Below are positions 1-9,667 of a DNA stretch of 64,000 bases, piece by piece. Source of the DNA: Oreohelix idahoensis (Eukaryota > Mollusca > Gastropoda > Stylommatophora > Oreohelicidae); assembly GCA_024509875.1 (NCBI GenBank), contig JAMPIV010017774.1:27501-91500 (forward strand). The letters are read 5' to 3'. Both the position numbers and the translations under genes were made by a program. The notes under the pieces are model-generated. The model did not search any database, was not told the DNA's origin, and saw only the letters and a program-made list of their open reading frames with translations. Numbering within the stretch: position 1 is the stretch's first letter; each line of letters opens with the position of its first letter.

Positions 1-280
1 CAGACGCACGTGAATACAAACTATATTAAACAGATAGGGGAAATTTTGGGCTTTGGGTATTCCAACACAGTACTAAATAAGTTTATGCTGTTTATTAACC
101 TTAAAAATCAAAATCACAACAACTATCATGTGTTACATAAAAAATATCATAAGTACAGAAAATACAAATAACAAGGTGAGGAGGGGTGAAGAAGATTGGT
201 ATCGACTAAGCCCTTCCCGCTTGTATTAGACAAAGATAAACCCAGTCCAAGGATAGATAATTATCAGGAACATAGGTAAT

Positions 281-1373
281 TGTTGACTCCATTTTATCGT
301 TGAGTTCAGTGAAGAGGTAAATTGAAACGCGAATGGTTAAAACGGAATGAATGTCAACAATGTTCTTCAAACGAAAATTCCAACAAGTATCGTTGAATTG
401 GGTGAACTGGGCAAGTATTGGCAGCACACAAGTCGGTGATTACAGTACATATATTTTATTGACGTGACACCAACGAAGTGGAACAAGACAATCATAGTTA
501 CAGATGCGAAGATCATACGTCAAAATGTTAATATCACTGTTAATAGTTGTTGTAGATTCTCTAACAGTTAAGTTCTCTTATATTCCAGTGACTAAGGATC
601 ACTTCCATTACCATATAACAGACATGGTATTAACGTCCGTTGACCTTCTCCCAAGGACGTTTATTAAGGCAAACGGATTCATTCTCACGGAGCAATAATT
701 TATATCATACTTGTAAGCATCCCAGACTTTCTTCATAAAATTCTTAGATAGCATATCCAATCCAAACAAAGGCAGATATAACAATACAACCAGGTTAGTG
801 TTTCATCTTGGCTAACCTCTCGGTATCCATACCACGACTTTGGCATAGGTAAAACGGCATATTAAACATGTGAAGCATATATATATATATTCATTAACTT
901 GATTCCACATATGGATTCTCCCTCTACAAAAGATTCCAAAGGCTATCGACTCCGTGTGTCCAATTCTAGGAATGTCATCTCCGATGAATTCCCGCTAGAC
1001 CATAAATAGGAGCGGCCTGATACTTTAATTTACATAATTAAACTTGCCATAAGAAATGGGGCGACACTTACTTCATACATCCACTATTGGCTTCGCCATG
1101 AAGACCAATAGATACGAATACAACTGATGGCTTCTTCAAATTTGCCAGGAATCAAAGAATAACACTGCGGACATAAATGTCGTCCGAGCTGCCCCTATCA
1201 TGACGTCACAATCTACTCAACTAGGTTACACGTGCGTCCAAAGCAACTCACACAGCATTGTGCACGTCAGTGCGTGAATCAATCGAACGCACAAATAATA
1301 TAACTATATAAAACTGGTGCGTACATTTGGCAGGACCGAAGACTACCCCCGTAGGTAATAAATGTACGTAACA
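281..1373 (-). repeat. 3' LTR of the Gmr1-like element
   Basis: Direct repeat of 8571-9662, starting TGTTGACTCC and ending TGTACGTAACA on the plus strand. Differences seen by eye are one extra TA unit in the (AT)n near 880, one A-run length change near 525, and single substitutions near 1005 and 1155. It carries a palindromic CRE, TGACGTCA, at 1201-1208. On the plus strand, antisense to gag-pol, a TATA-like TATATAAAA follows near 1305-1313. A minus-strand AATAAA lies near 454-459, in the right place for a poly(A) signal of the element. Target duplication GTAAT is at 276-280. Confidence 0.96.
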
Positions 1374-1396
1374 GCTCCCTTATTACCTCCCCTTAA
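1374..1396 (-). other. polypurine tract
   Basis: Directly inside the left LTR the minus strand reads AAGGGGAGGTAATAAGGGAG, a purine-rich stretch at the position where plus-strand DNA synthesis of an LTR element is primed. Position and composition are the only evidence, but both fit. Confidence 0.75.
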
Positions 1397-2370
1397 AAAA
1401 ATTAATTCTATTAATTTTTTTCGAACTAATTACTTGAGAGAGGTGAGTCAAAACTACAACAAGATTTATGACATGCATAAAATTATATCATATTAAGAAA
1501 AGAATATTAAATGAAAACAATATAACTAAATGATAGTATGCATTAAAGCACACATCCACCATCGACCTACTTTGGAACGATGTGGTAATATTCGAAGTAA
1601 AAAGAAGTTGAAAATGAAAATGAAATAAACCATAAAAAAAAGATGATAATAAAATTCAACCAAATTGTTTTAAAAGAAATTTGAAACATATGATTTCAAA
1701 AATGAAAATGAACAGCAACACTGATGATGATCAATGATAAAAGCATCAATAAAACAGAAAATTTTAAAATACAACATGCAAAATGAAACAAAGCATAATT
1801 AAACACTTTAAGAAGCAACGCACTTACTATTTCCTAACATTAGTAAGTTTGACTAGTTATCTAAAAGTGAGATATCATGTAGTGGGATACGTGAATGCAC
1901 GTATTGCGAAACACTAATAAAATTAGTAGATGTGTGATTTATAATCAATCAAATAGATTAAATTGAATTATACTAATTAGTAGTACTTAATTTATGAACA
2001 AATAACTAATTACTAATTTATTCTAAGTGATTTCAATTTCACTCATTGTTAATATTCTTTTAGAACTAGTTAAATCGACAAGAATATGTTCTAAATGTAC
2101 CATGCCTGAAATAAGTTTACGAACACGATATGTAGTGTAATCTGTTCCATAACAATAGTGAATGTCTATTTGTCACTCTTACCAATGTTTCCATACTAAA
2201 AAAAAAAATGTTACTTTAATATCACTGTTCCCGTTCTAACAAAACGTTACTCCACAAGAAATAATGTTATAATCCATACGTAAGTATATTCTGAAAGTTA
2301 TATATATATACGAATACTGCAGAACTACACATAGTCTCCACAGATGTATAATCAGTGACCATGTACAAAG
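1397..2370. other. AT-rich region between pol and 3' LTR, no gene seen
   Basis: About 1 kb of AT-rich DNA without a coding frame. No env-like gene is visible on either strand. It is presumably the element's 3' untranslated region. Confidence 0.6.
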
Positions 2371-5169
2371 TTATTCATGTTTCTGTGAGGACGTTTCACC
2401 ATCTGGAAGTGGTTTAATTTCGACGTGTTCACTAGGGCATCTTGAAAGACAGTCTGCAAACACATTCTGTACTCCAGGAATAGCTCGTATCTCAAAATGG
2501 AACGGTTGAAGCGCAATAGCGTAACGCGCTGACTTTGATGACTTCACGTTCCCTGTGTTCAGTGCTGTAAGAGCTTTCTGGTCGGATTCCACCACAAAGT
2601 GTGATCCGAGGAGATAACGATCCAGTTTTGTGATTGACCAGACAAGAGCGAGGAGCTCTTTATCTAGAACGGAATACTTCATCTCGCTCGTCGTAAGCTT
2701 TCTGGATACGTACATAATCGGAAATAAGGTGCCTCCGTATTCCTGCATTAAAACTGCCGCGATAGCGTAGGAAGAAGCATCACTGCGAAGAACAAAGGTG
2801 AGATCTTTGTTAGGCAACCTTAAAAAAGGCTTATTTGAAAAAAATTGTTTTATATAATCTAAAGCCGTTTGATGATCCTGCGACCACTTTATTATATTAG
2901 ATGTGCCTTTCTTCAGTAACGAAGAAAGAGGTGCAGTTATAGTAGACAAATGAGGGATGAATTTAGAATAGAACTGTATTAGTCCTAAGAGCGACCTCAC
3001 TTGTTTTTTTGTCTTAGGTGCTGAGATGTTTAAAATTTTAGAGACGTTACTGTCTTCTGTATACATTAAACCGCGACCTATACGGTGACCAAGAAATGAG
3101 ATGTCATGAAAACCGACAAAAGCCTTTGAAGTTTTTGCTGTTAAGTTATAATCCCGTAAGGTAGAAAGTAAAGATTTTAAACCCTGAATATGTTCATCCC
3201 AAGAGTCACTGAAAAGACAGATGTCATCTATATAAGTAATGACATCGGGACGATGAGACAATATGCGGCGCATCATGCGTACAAAGGTAGCTGGCGCATT
3301 CATTAGACCGAATGGCATAAAATTCCATTGAAAAAGACCCCGTGGCGTCGAGAAAGCGGTGAATGGCTTTGCTTTAGGGGTTAATGGCACTTGCCAATAA
3401 CCCTTTGAAAGGTCAAATTTCGAAAAGAATGTGGCATGAGATAATTTCTCTAATAAGTCGTCTAAAAGAGGTAATGGTTCCGCATCGAATTTTGTAACTT
3501 TGTTTAATTTCCTGTAATCTACGCAAAGACGTATATTGTTGTCCTTCTTCCTAATGATTACCATAGAAGAAGAATATGGTGATGAAGATGGTTCAATTAT
3601 ATTTAATTGAAGCATCTCATCCAATTCCTTATCAACCTTATCACGAAAGTGTAAAGGAATAGGATATGGGCGAACTCGAATCGGTGTATCGTCAGTCAGA
3701 ATAATGTCATGTTGGATGACTGACGTATGACCTGGGATGTCAGTGAGGACATCCTCATACGTGTGTAGAATATTAGAGACTTGCTGACGTTGATCATCAG
3801 TAAGAGTAGATGAGATAGTAACATCATTCCATTTCTCAGTGGAATGGAGTGGTACAACTGGTATTGGTAGTTGTACATCATCGAAAGAAGATTCCTCTTC
3901 TTGGATGACAGACAAACTAGAATAGTGTTGAATAGGAGGTGTAGGATCGTCAGTTGCTTGGAACACTGATTGTAGATAATCAGGACGTGAGTAATATTCC
4001 TTCAACATATTAATGTGGAAGGTTTTATGTTTACCATTAACATCAACGATGTAGTCGACATCGGATATTCTTGAGATGATCCTGAAAGGACCTCTCCAGG
4101 TAATTAAAAGACGATTATTATGCGCAGGGAGTAATACAAAAGCTTCATCACCAGGTATGAGCTGGCGAAGACGTCTATACTTGTTTGCAAATAGACGAGC
4201 TTTTTCTTTGGCTTGTTCGGATGATGCAGTAGCTAGTCTACAAGCATCTATGATTCTCTTTCTCAGAGAGATCACATACTCATAAGAGGATTGAGTTTCC
4301 TCTTCAATATTCTCGTCAACCAATAAGTCGTGGATTAACGACATCGGACCGCGTGGTTGCATGCCGAAAACAAGTTGAAATGGAGAAAACCCCGTTGCTT
4401 GATTTTGTACTTCGCGATACGCAAAGAGACAAGCGGGTAGGACCCGATCCCAGTCTTGTGGGTGGTCTTGAGTTATCTTACCCAACAACTGCTTGAGTGT
4501 CCTATTTAGACGCTCAATTAACCCATTTGACATCGGATGATAAATAGAACTTAGAGATCTGTCTATACCTAATGTCTTCATAACTTGAGACATGGATTCA
4601 GAAATGAACTGAACCCCATGATCCGACAAGATTTTCCGTGGAAAACCAATGCGTGAGAAGATTAACATCAATGCCTCTGCTACACTGGCAGATGAAGTGT
4701 TCTTGAGAGGGATAGCTTCAGGCCAGCGAGTGCACATATCAATGCACGTAAGAATATGCGTATGCCCTCTAGCAGATGGTAGCATAGGACCAATAATGTC
4801 TATAGCCATTTTATCAAATGGTCTAATCGGGATGTCCGCAGCTTGAATAGGAGCCGCATGAAATGGACCCCGTACCTTAACTTCTTGACATATCAAACAA
4901 GACCGACAATAGAGAGTGATGTCCTTATGTACGCCTGGCCAGTAGAATGCCGAAAGCACTCTGGATTTGGTACGCGAAAAACCCATATGGCCCGCACATT
5001 GCGAGTCATGCGCATGTCGTAATATACGAGATCTCATACAGGATGGGACTATAATCTGAGAACATAAGGATGAATCCTTTTCTCGTATTACTCTAACCAA
5101 AATGCCATTTTTAAGTATAAAATCATGTCTAGATTTTGCAAGTTTGTTGCTGGTATTATTTTTGTTCAC
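2371..5169 (-). CDS. pol: pol: integrase - reverse transcriptase - RNase H polyprotein (Gmr1 order)
   Basis: A single open frame of 932 codons. Integrase comes first: HHCC zinc finger at about residues 54-94 (H54, H61, C91, C94), DDE core D124, D183, E219 with exactly 35 residues between D183 and E219, and a GPY/F-type module (WRGPF, about 358-362). RT follows at about 495-740: VDYRKLN, first catalytic Asp in FSKFDLSKGYWQVPL, MPFGLMNAPATF, and YIDD at 646-649. RNase H is at about 790-910 with D797, E838, D863 and D906. All catalytic residues are intact. No ATG opens the frame; the first in-frame codon after the upstream stop region is entered through an A8/T6 tract near 5178-5191, and GTG lies at 5169. 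Entry from the protease frame therefore needs a +1 (or -2) shift there. Integrase upstream of RT is the odd feature, seen directly. Confidence 0.95.
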   Translation of the reverse strand: MNKNNTSNKLAKSRHDFILKNGILVRVIREKDSSLCSQIIVPSCMRSRILRHAHDSQCAGHMGFSRTKSRVLSAFYWPGVHKDITLYCRSCLICQEVKVRGPFHAAPIQAADIPIRPFDKMAIDIIGPMLPSARGHTHILTCIDMCTRWPEAIPLKNTSSASVAEALMLIFSRIGFPRKILSDHGVQFISESMSQVMKTLGIDRSLSSIYHPMSNGLIERLNRTLKQLLGKITQDHPQDWDRVLPACLFAYREVQNQATGFSPFQLVFGMQPRGPMSLIHDLLVDENIEEETQSSYEYVISLRKRIIDACRLATASSEQAKEKARLFANKYRRLRQLIPGDEAFVLLPAHNNRLLITWRGPFRIISRISDVDYIVDVNGKHKTFHINMLKEYYSRPDYLQSVFQATDDPTPPIQHYSSLSVIQEEESSFDDVQLPIPVVPLHSTEKWNDVTISSTLTDDQRQQVSNILHTYEDVLTDIPGHTSVIQHDIILTDDTPIRVRPYPIPLHFRDKVDKELDEMLQLNIIEPSSSPYSSSMVIIRKKDNNIRLCVDYRKLNKVTKFDAEPLPLLDDLLEKLSHATFFSKFDLSKGYWQVPLTPKAKPFTAFSTPRGLFQWNFMPFGLMNAPATFVRMMRRILSHRPDVITYIDDICLFSDSWDEHIQGLKSLLSTLRDYNLTAKTSKAFVGFHDISFLGHRIGRGLMYTEDSNVSKILNISAPKTKKQVRSLLGLIQFYSKFIPHLSTITAPLSSLLKKGTSNIIKWSQDHQTALDYIKQFFSNKPFLRLPNKDLTFVLRSDASSYAIAAVLMQEYGGTLFPIMYVSRKLTTSEMKYSVLDKELLALVWSITKLDRYLLGSHFVVESDQKALTALNTGNVKSSKSARYAIALQPFHFEIRAIPGVQNVFADCLSRCPSEHVEIKPLPDGETSSQKHE

Positions 5170-5905
5170 ATACTGAAAAAATTTTTTTTAATGAATCATC
5201 ATTCTTTTGCAATGTTGCAAACAACTCCCGTGAAATAGGAGCATCATCATCACAAGTGGTATGAACTGTAGGTTCCATAGGTGTATCATGCGACATATTA
5301 GTAGCTTGCGCTCTAGTCACTACTGCATTTGCAGTTTGAATATGTCGCTCTTCCCATTCAGCAATTTGCTGTGGTGTACACTCTTTAATACCATGTATGC
5401 GACCAAGTATCAAATCACAAATTGGATTCGGAAGGAGACAAGCTTGAATCTTTCCTGAAAAAAATGGAGTATTAAGATCAATAATAGCAGTGGCAAATGT
5501 TTCAATTGTGCCACCAAACGTTACACATTTGACAACCCGGCCCGTGGCACAACTTGGGTTGATCAGCGAAGTCCGGACGCCGACTGTACTGCAACCAGAG
5601 TCAAATAGGAGAGAGCATGAAATATTGTTGACAAATCCCTTGTTAAACTTAAGAGAGCCCTGTCCCTGGTGTACTGAAGCAGCAGTGGCCGTACAGACTG
5701 CAGGTAGACTAGGCAAGGTATGTCCGCAACGCAGCGTCGTGATCGCCCTGGGCTGGAAAAGAGTAGAGCATTCTGAACAATCTTTGACTTGGGTACAATC
5801 AAGAGAACAACACATAGCATTATGAGTTTCAGCTCCTTTACCCTGTTCAATGTTAGCCTGTGTATCACTAAAAGCGACATTAGAATGTCTATTCGTATTA
5901 CTCAA
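5156..5905 (-). CDS. pro: retroviral-type aspartic protease domain (pro)
   Basis: Frame of 249 codons between gag and pol. The catalytic motif is LLFDSGCSTVG at about residue 95, followed by a hydrophobic DLILGR that matches the ILG of aspartic proteases. The protein presumably cuts the Gag-Pol precursor and acts as a dimer. The N-terminal part is rich in Cys (CSLDCTQVKDCSECS, then CGH) and could bind zinc; that is inference. The first in-frame start-like codon is TTG, so translation probably comes by -1 frameshift from gag. The -1 frame is open from 5953 through the gag stop, across a run of seven A (minus strand). The frame overlaps the pol frame by 14 bp at its end. Confidence 0.85.
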   Translation of the reverse strand: MSNTNRHSNVAFSDTQANIEQGKGAETHNAMCCSLDCTQVKDCSECSTLFQPRAITTLRCGHTLPSLPAVCTATAASVHQGQGSLKFNKGFVNNISCSLLFDSGCSTVGVRTSLINPSCATGRVVKCVTFGGTIETFATAIIDLNTPFFSGKIQACLLPNPICDLILGRIHGIKECTPQQIAEWEERHIQTANAVVTRAQATNMSHDTPMEPTVHTTCDDDAPISRELFATLQKNDDSLKKIFSVCEQK

Positions 5906-7490
5906 CGATCTATCTCGTCGACGCGATCGATTTTGATTTTTTTGTCATTAAAATTGCCATAATTGTAGTTTCTGCTAGAGTTAAAATTTGGATTAGTCCG
6001 ATAATTTGTATAATTATCGTTATGATGTTGGTAAAATGGTTTATTTCCAAAAAATTGTTTGTTTTGCGGACCCTGAGATCTTGATCTCCAGTTTTGTTTA
6101 TTATAATGTCCTTGATTATTTTTAAAATTATTGTTACCAAAATCTCGCGATCTGTGAGCCTGGTTCCAAGAAACATTAAATGGAGCAGATTGTTGAAATT
6201 GCTTCCCTTTGTAAAAATTACCATTGTTAAAATTGTCATTATTTCCCTTATTGACATATCTGTCAGCACTAAAAGAACGATTGCGTGAAAAATTGTTTTG
6301 TTGTGCTGCAAAAGCAACAGGCAATTCATTCTTAATCTGTGCATTACTTAGATCCATGTTTGGGTGAGCAGTGCAAAAATTTTTAGCATGCTGTTCCAGG
6401 TCTTTCATAGATAAAGGTTTCCGTTCGTGTAAAAATGCGAGAAATGTAGGATTTACAGACGAAAGTACCTTATCGCGCATCAGTAAATCGAAGAGACCTT
6501 CATACGACTTTTCAATTTTGGATAATTCGATCCATCTTTCTAATGTTAGTCGTATTTGTGACAGAAAATCACTAAAATTTCTGCTAGATTGAGGTAGTAA
6601 TGTATGGAATCTTGATCGATATTGGTCTTCTGTCATTTGGAATTTTTGCAGAAGTGCCGCTCTAAGAGCATTATAGTCATTTTTCTCACCAATGCTGGTG
6701 GTATGATAAACTGCTAATGCGTCCCCTGTGAGTAATCTGGATAAATATGTACAGTATAGAGCTTTATCCACGTTATAAGACACACAAGTGGCCTCAAACC
6801 TATCTAGGAAGAATATCACGTCATCAGACGGGGGATTAAATTTTGGTAATTTAAGGTGAATTTCCTTAAAATTATCATGTCTGGATGAAGTTTGGCTTTC
6901 AAAAGTTCTCTGAGAATTAGCTTCCTGAGTTAACCTAAGTCTTTCATATTCTGACTCTGCTAATTTCAGTTCATGCTGTCGTTTTCTTTCATTCTCTTCC
7001 ATCTCAAGCTGAAGTCGTTTTGTGTTTTGTTCAGCTATTAATCTTCTTTCTGCCATTTCTTTTTGTTTCTGTTCTGCCTCTCGCTGCAATCGTTTCTCTT
7101 CTAATTCAGCGGCTTGTTGAGCTATTTATCTTCTGACTTCCATTTCTTTTTGTTTATTTCCCATTTCAATATTAAGTAATCTTTCTTTTTCTGCCACATC
7201 TCTTTTAAATTGCTCTTCAGCCTCGAATTTTTTTCTGTTCGGACTCACGCTGAAATCGTTTCTCTTCTAATTCAGCGGCTAATCTCATTTTTTTCTCATT
7301 CTCCTCCGCCTCAATCCTTTTTTTGATCTGCCTCAAATTTCAAATTTTCCAAACGTAAAGTTTCTAACCTTCTCTGATCAGCTTCTATTTCTTGAGCTTT
7401 CTTATATTCTGCAAGTGCAAATGCTTTTGCTTCCTCAGGAGCCATCTGAAGAGCTTTTGCTTGCTTAATGAAATAGTCTAAGGTAGCCAT
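5902..7490 (-). pseudogene. gag: gag, capsid-like domain intact, N-terminal coiled coil broken
   Basis: The main open part is 5902-7089 (395 codons). It opens with a charged Glu/Lys/Arg coiled coil, then has a retrotransposon-gag/capsid-like domain (KLPKFNPPSDDVIFFLDRFE ... ALLQKFQMTEDQYRSRF) and a C-terminal tail rich in Asn, Phe, Gly, Arg and Tyr. No CCHC zinc knuckle is present; the basic, aromatic tail may do the RNA binding (inference). The likely true start is the ATG at 7488-7490 (MATLDYF). Between 7490 and 7089 the coiled coil continues but is interrupted by two frame changes at seven-base T runs (7318-7324, 7228-7234) and a TAA at 7126-7128. The homopolymer positions leave open a sequencing or assembly error for the two frameshifts, but not for the stop. 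Confidence 0.88.
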
Positions 7491-8547
7491 TATTCAATTT
7501 TATTATGTAATAATACTACTTAAAATTGTTACTACAACTCGTGGTCTTCGTTCCTGTCCTTAGAACGGTATAATGTTATCATATAATTATTAAATATGTT
7601 ATTAATCAATAAATTTATGTAATCAAATGTCATGAAATGAACAACGAGAAAGACAATAGAAACATAACCGACAAGACATGATAAACTGGACGGTAGAACA
7701 CAATCGTAGAAATCAAAAAAAATAAAAATGTATAACTAAAATAGAATATCGTAAAAAAATATACGACGATAACTACGATCAGATAATTAACAGTACAATT
7801 GACAACACAGTGTAAAAACATAGGTTTTGTAAAAAACTAAACGACAGGAAAGGTGAGATGGACGCAAAATACAAACAAAATTCATCATAAAACTAAATTA
7901 TGAATAAAAATAGCTACCAAAAACAACGATTAAACGTGACGAAACAGCTAAATAGATAATATTATAAGAAGCAACTAGCGATCGGAACTTCGGCAAGGTT
8001 TCTAGCCTTGTACCGGAAACTATCGCTCAATTGAAACTTACAAGACGAGCCCTACAGAACGTCTGACGAAGAGCCCGAATTGGCTTCGAGATGGATCTCG
8101 TTCGTCAGATCAACCTCCCTACCTCCCACGAAGAATACACAACATATAACACTGAACACGAAAAATATGAATGTGGACATAACACGGAAGGCACAACTAA
8201 GCGTAATAAAGTGTACAACGGAAACACGTTATACTCATCTCGCGTGCAGGTAAAAAATCAATGTGCCTCGTCTCCGTGGATGTACGTCTACAGATAAAAT
8301 ACTTCGTTCTGCTTCTCTAGATTACAGCTCGCACGTAATAATGATGAAGAGATGATCTCCAAGTAATCAGTCACTGTGAAACTTGACGTGGAGGTTGATT
8401 GAAGACCTTGACCTTGGTAAACGTAAGTTGAATCTGATTCATATCACGCTAGGATCCAAATTGAGATGATGTCGCCTTGAAAGTAAAAATTCTTCTTTTC
8501 AAACGATAATTTGGATGGGTACGTTCCTTTGAAGTTAGATATTTCCA
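7491..8547 (-). other. 5' leader of the LTR element, no gene
   Basis: About 1 kb between the primer-binding site and the gag start. It is AT-rich, with only short shadow frames on both strands. Probably the untranslated leader with the packaging signal. Confidence 0.55.
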
Positions 8548-8565
8548 GACCACACTGGAACACCA
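8548..8565 (-). other. tRNA primer-binding site
   Basis: The minus strand reads TGGTGTTCCAGTGTGG starting five bases inside the 5' LTR. TGG complements the CCA end of a tRNA and the spacing is normal for LTR elements. It fixes the direction of the element as right to left. I do not assign the tRNA species with confidence. Confidence 0.75.
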
Positions 8566-8570
8566 TTTAT

Positions 8571-9662
8571 TGTTGACTCCATTTTATCGTTGAGTTCAGT
8601 GAAGAGGTAAATTGAAACGCGAATGGTTAAAACGGAATGAATGTCAACAATGTTCTTCAAACGAAAATTCCAACAAGTATCGTTGAATTGGGTGAACTGG
8701 GCAAGTATTGGCAGCACACAAGTCGGTGATTACAGTACATATATTTTATTGACGTGACACCAACGAAGTGGAACAAGACAATCATAGTTACAGATGCGAA
8801 GATCATACGTCAAAAATGTTAATATCACTGTTAATAGTTGTTGTAGATTCTCTAACAGTTAAGTTCTCTTATATTCCAGTGACTAAGGATCACTTCCATT
8901 ACCATATAACAGACATGGTATTAACGTCCGTTGACCTTCTCCCAAGGACGTTTATTAAGGCAAACGGATTCATTCTCACGGAGCAATAATTTATATCATA
9001 CTTGTAAGCATCCCAGACTTTCTTCATAAAATTCTTAGATAGCATATCCAATCCAAACAAAGGCAGATATAACAATACAACCAGGTTAGTGTTTCATCTT
9101 GGCTAACCTCTCGGTATCCATACCACGACTTTGGCATAGGTAAAACGGCATATTAAACATGTGAAGCATATATATATATTCATTAACTTGATTCCACATA
9201 TGGATTCTCCCTCTACAAAAGATTCCAAAGGCTATCGACTCCGTGTGTCCAATTCTAGGAATGTCATCTCCGATGAATTCCCGCTAGACCATTAATAGGA
9301 GCGGCCTGATACTTTAATTTACATAATTAAACTTGCCATAAGAAATGGGGCGACACTTACTTCATACATCCACTATTGGCTTCGCCATGAAGACCAATAG
9401 ATACGAATACAACTGATGGCTTCTTCAAATTTGCCAGGAATCAATGAATAACACTGCGGACATAAATGTCGTCCGAGCTGCCCCTATCATGACGTCACAA
9501 TCTACTCAACTAGGTTACACGTGCGTCCAAAGCAACTCACACAGCATTGTGCACGTCAGTGCGTGAATCAATCGAACGCACAAATAATATAACTATATAA
9601 AACTGGTGCGTACATTTGGCAGGACCGAAGACTACCCCCGTAGGTAATAAATGTACGTAACA
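8571..9662 (-). repeat. 5' LTR of the Gmr1-like element
   Basis: Partner of 281-1373. Same TG...CA ends, CRE palindrome at 9490-9497, and target duplication GTAAT at 9663-9667. Being upstream in the reading direction of gag-pol, it should hold the active promoter. Confidence 0.96.
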
Positions 9663-9667
9663 GTAAT

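Larger units (their letters stand above)
281..9662 (-). mobile_element. Ty3/Gypsy LTR retrotransposon, Gmr1-like gene order
   Basis: Complete LTR retrotransposon read from right to left. Two LTRs of 1093 and 1092 bp (281-1373, 8571-9662) begin TG and end CA and are flanked by the same 5 bases, GTAAT (276-280 and 9663-9667). Inside, in minus-strand order, lie a primer-binding site, gag, protease, integrase, reverse transcriptase and RNase H, then a polypurine tract. Integrase lies upstream of RT, as in Ty1/Copia, yet the RT, the RNase H and the GPF module after the integrase are Ty3/Gypsy in type. Established knowledge: this order within Ty3/Gypsy defines the Gmr1-like group first described in deuterostomes. 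The LTRs differ at only a handful of positions, so insertion is recent. The gag N-terminus is broken, so this copy is probably not autonomous. Confidence 0.95.

Noticed and set aside
206..427. 73-codon minus frame repeated at 8535-8717
   Set aside because: Lies in the LTR and its copy; it spans the LTR edge differently in each and has no conserved domain.
5261..5825. Plus-strand frames opposite the protease
   Set aside because: Antisense shadows of an intact protease frame.
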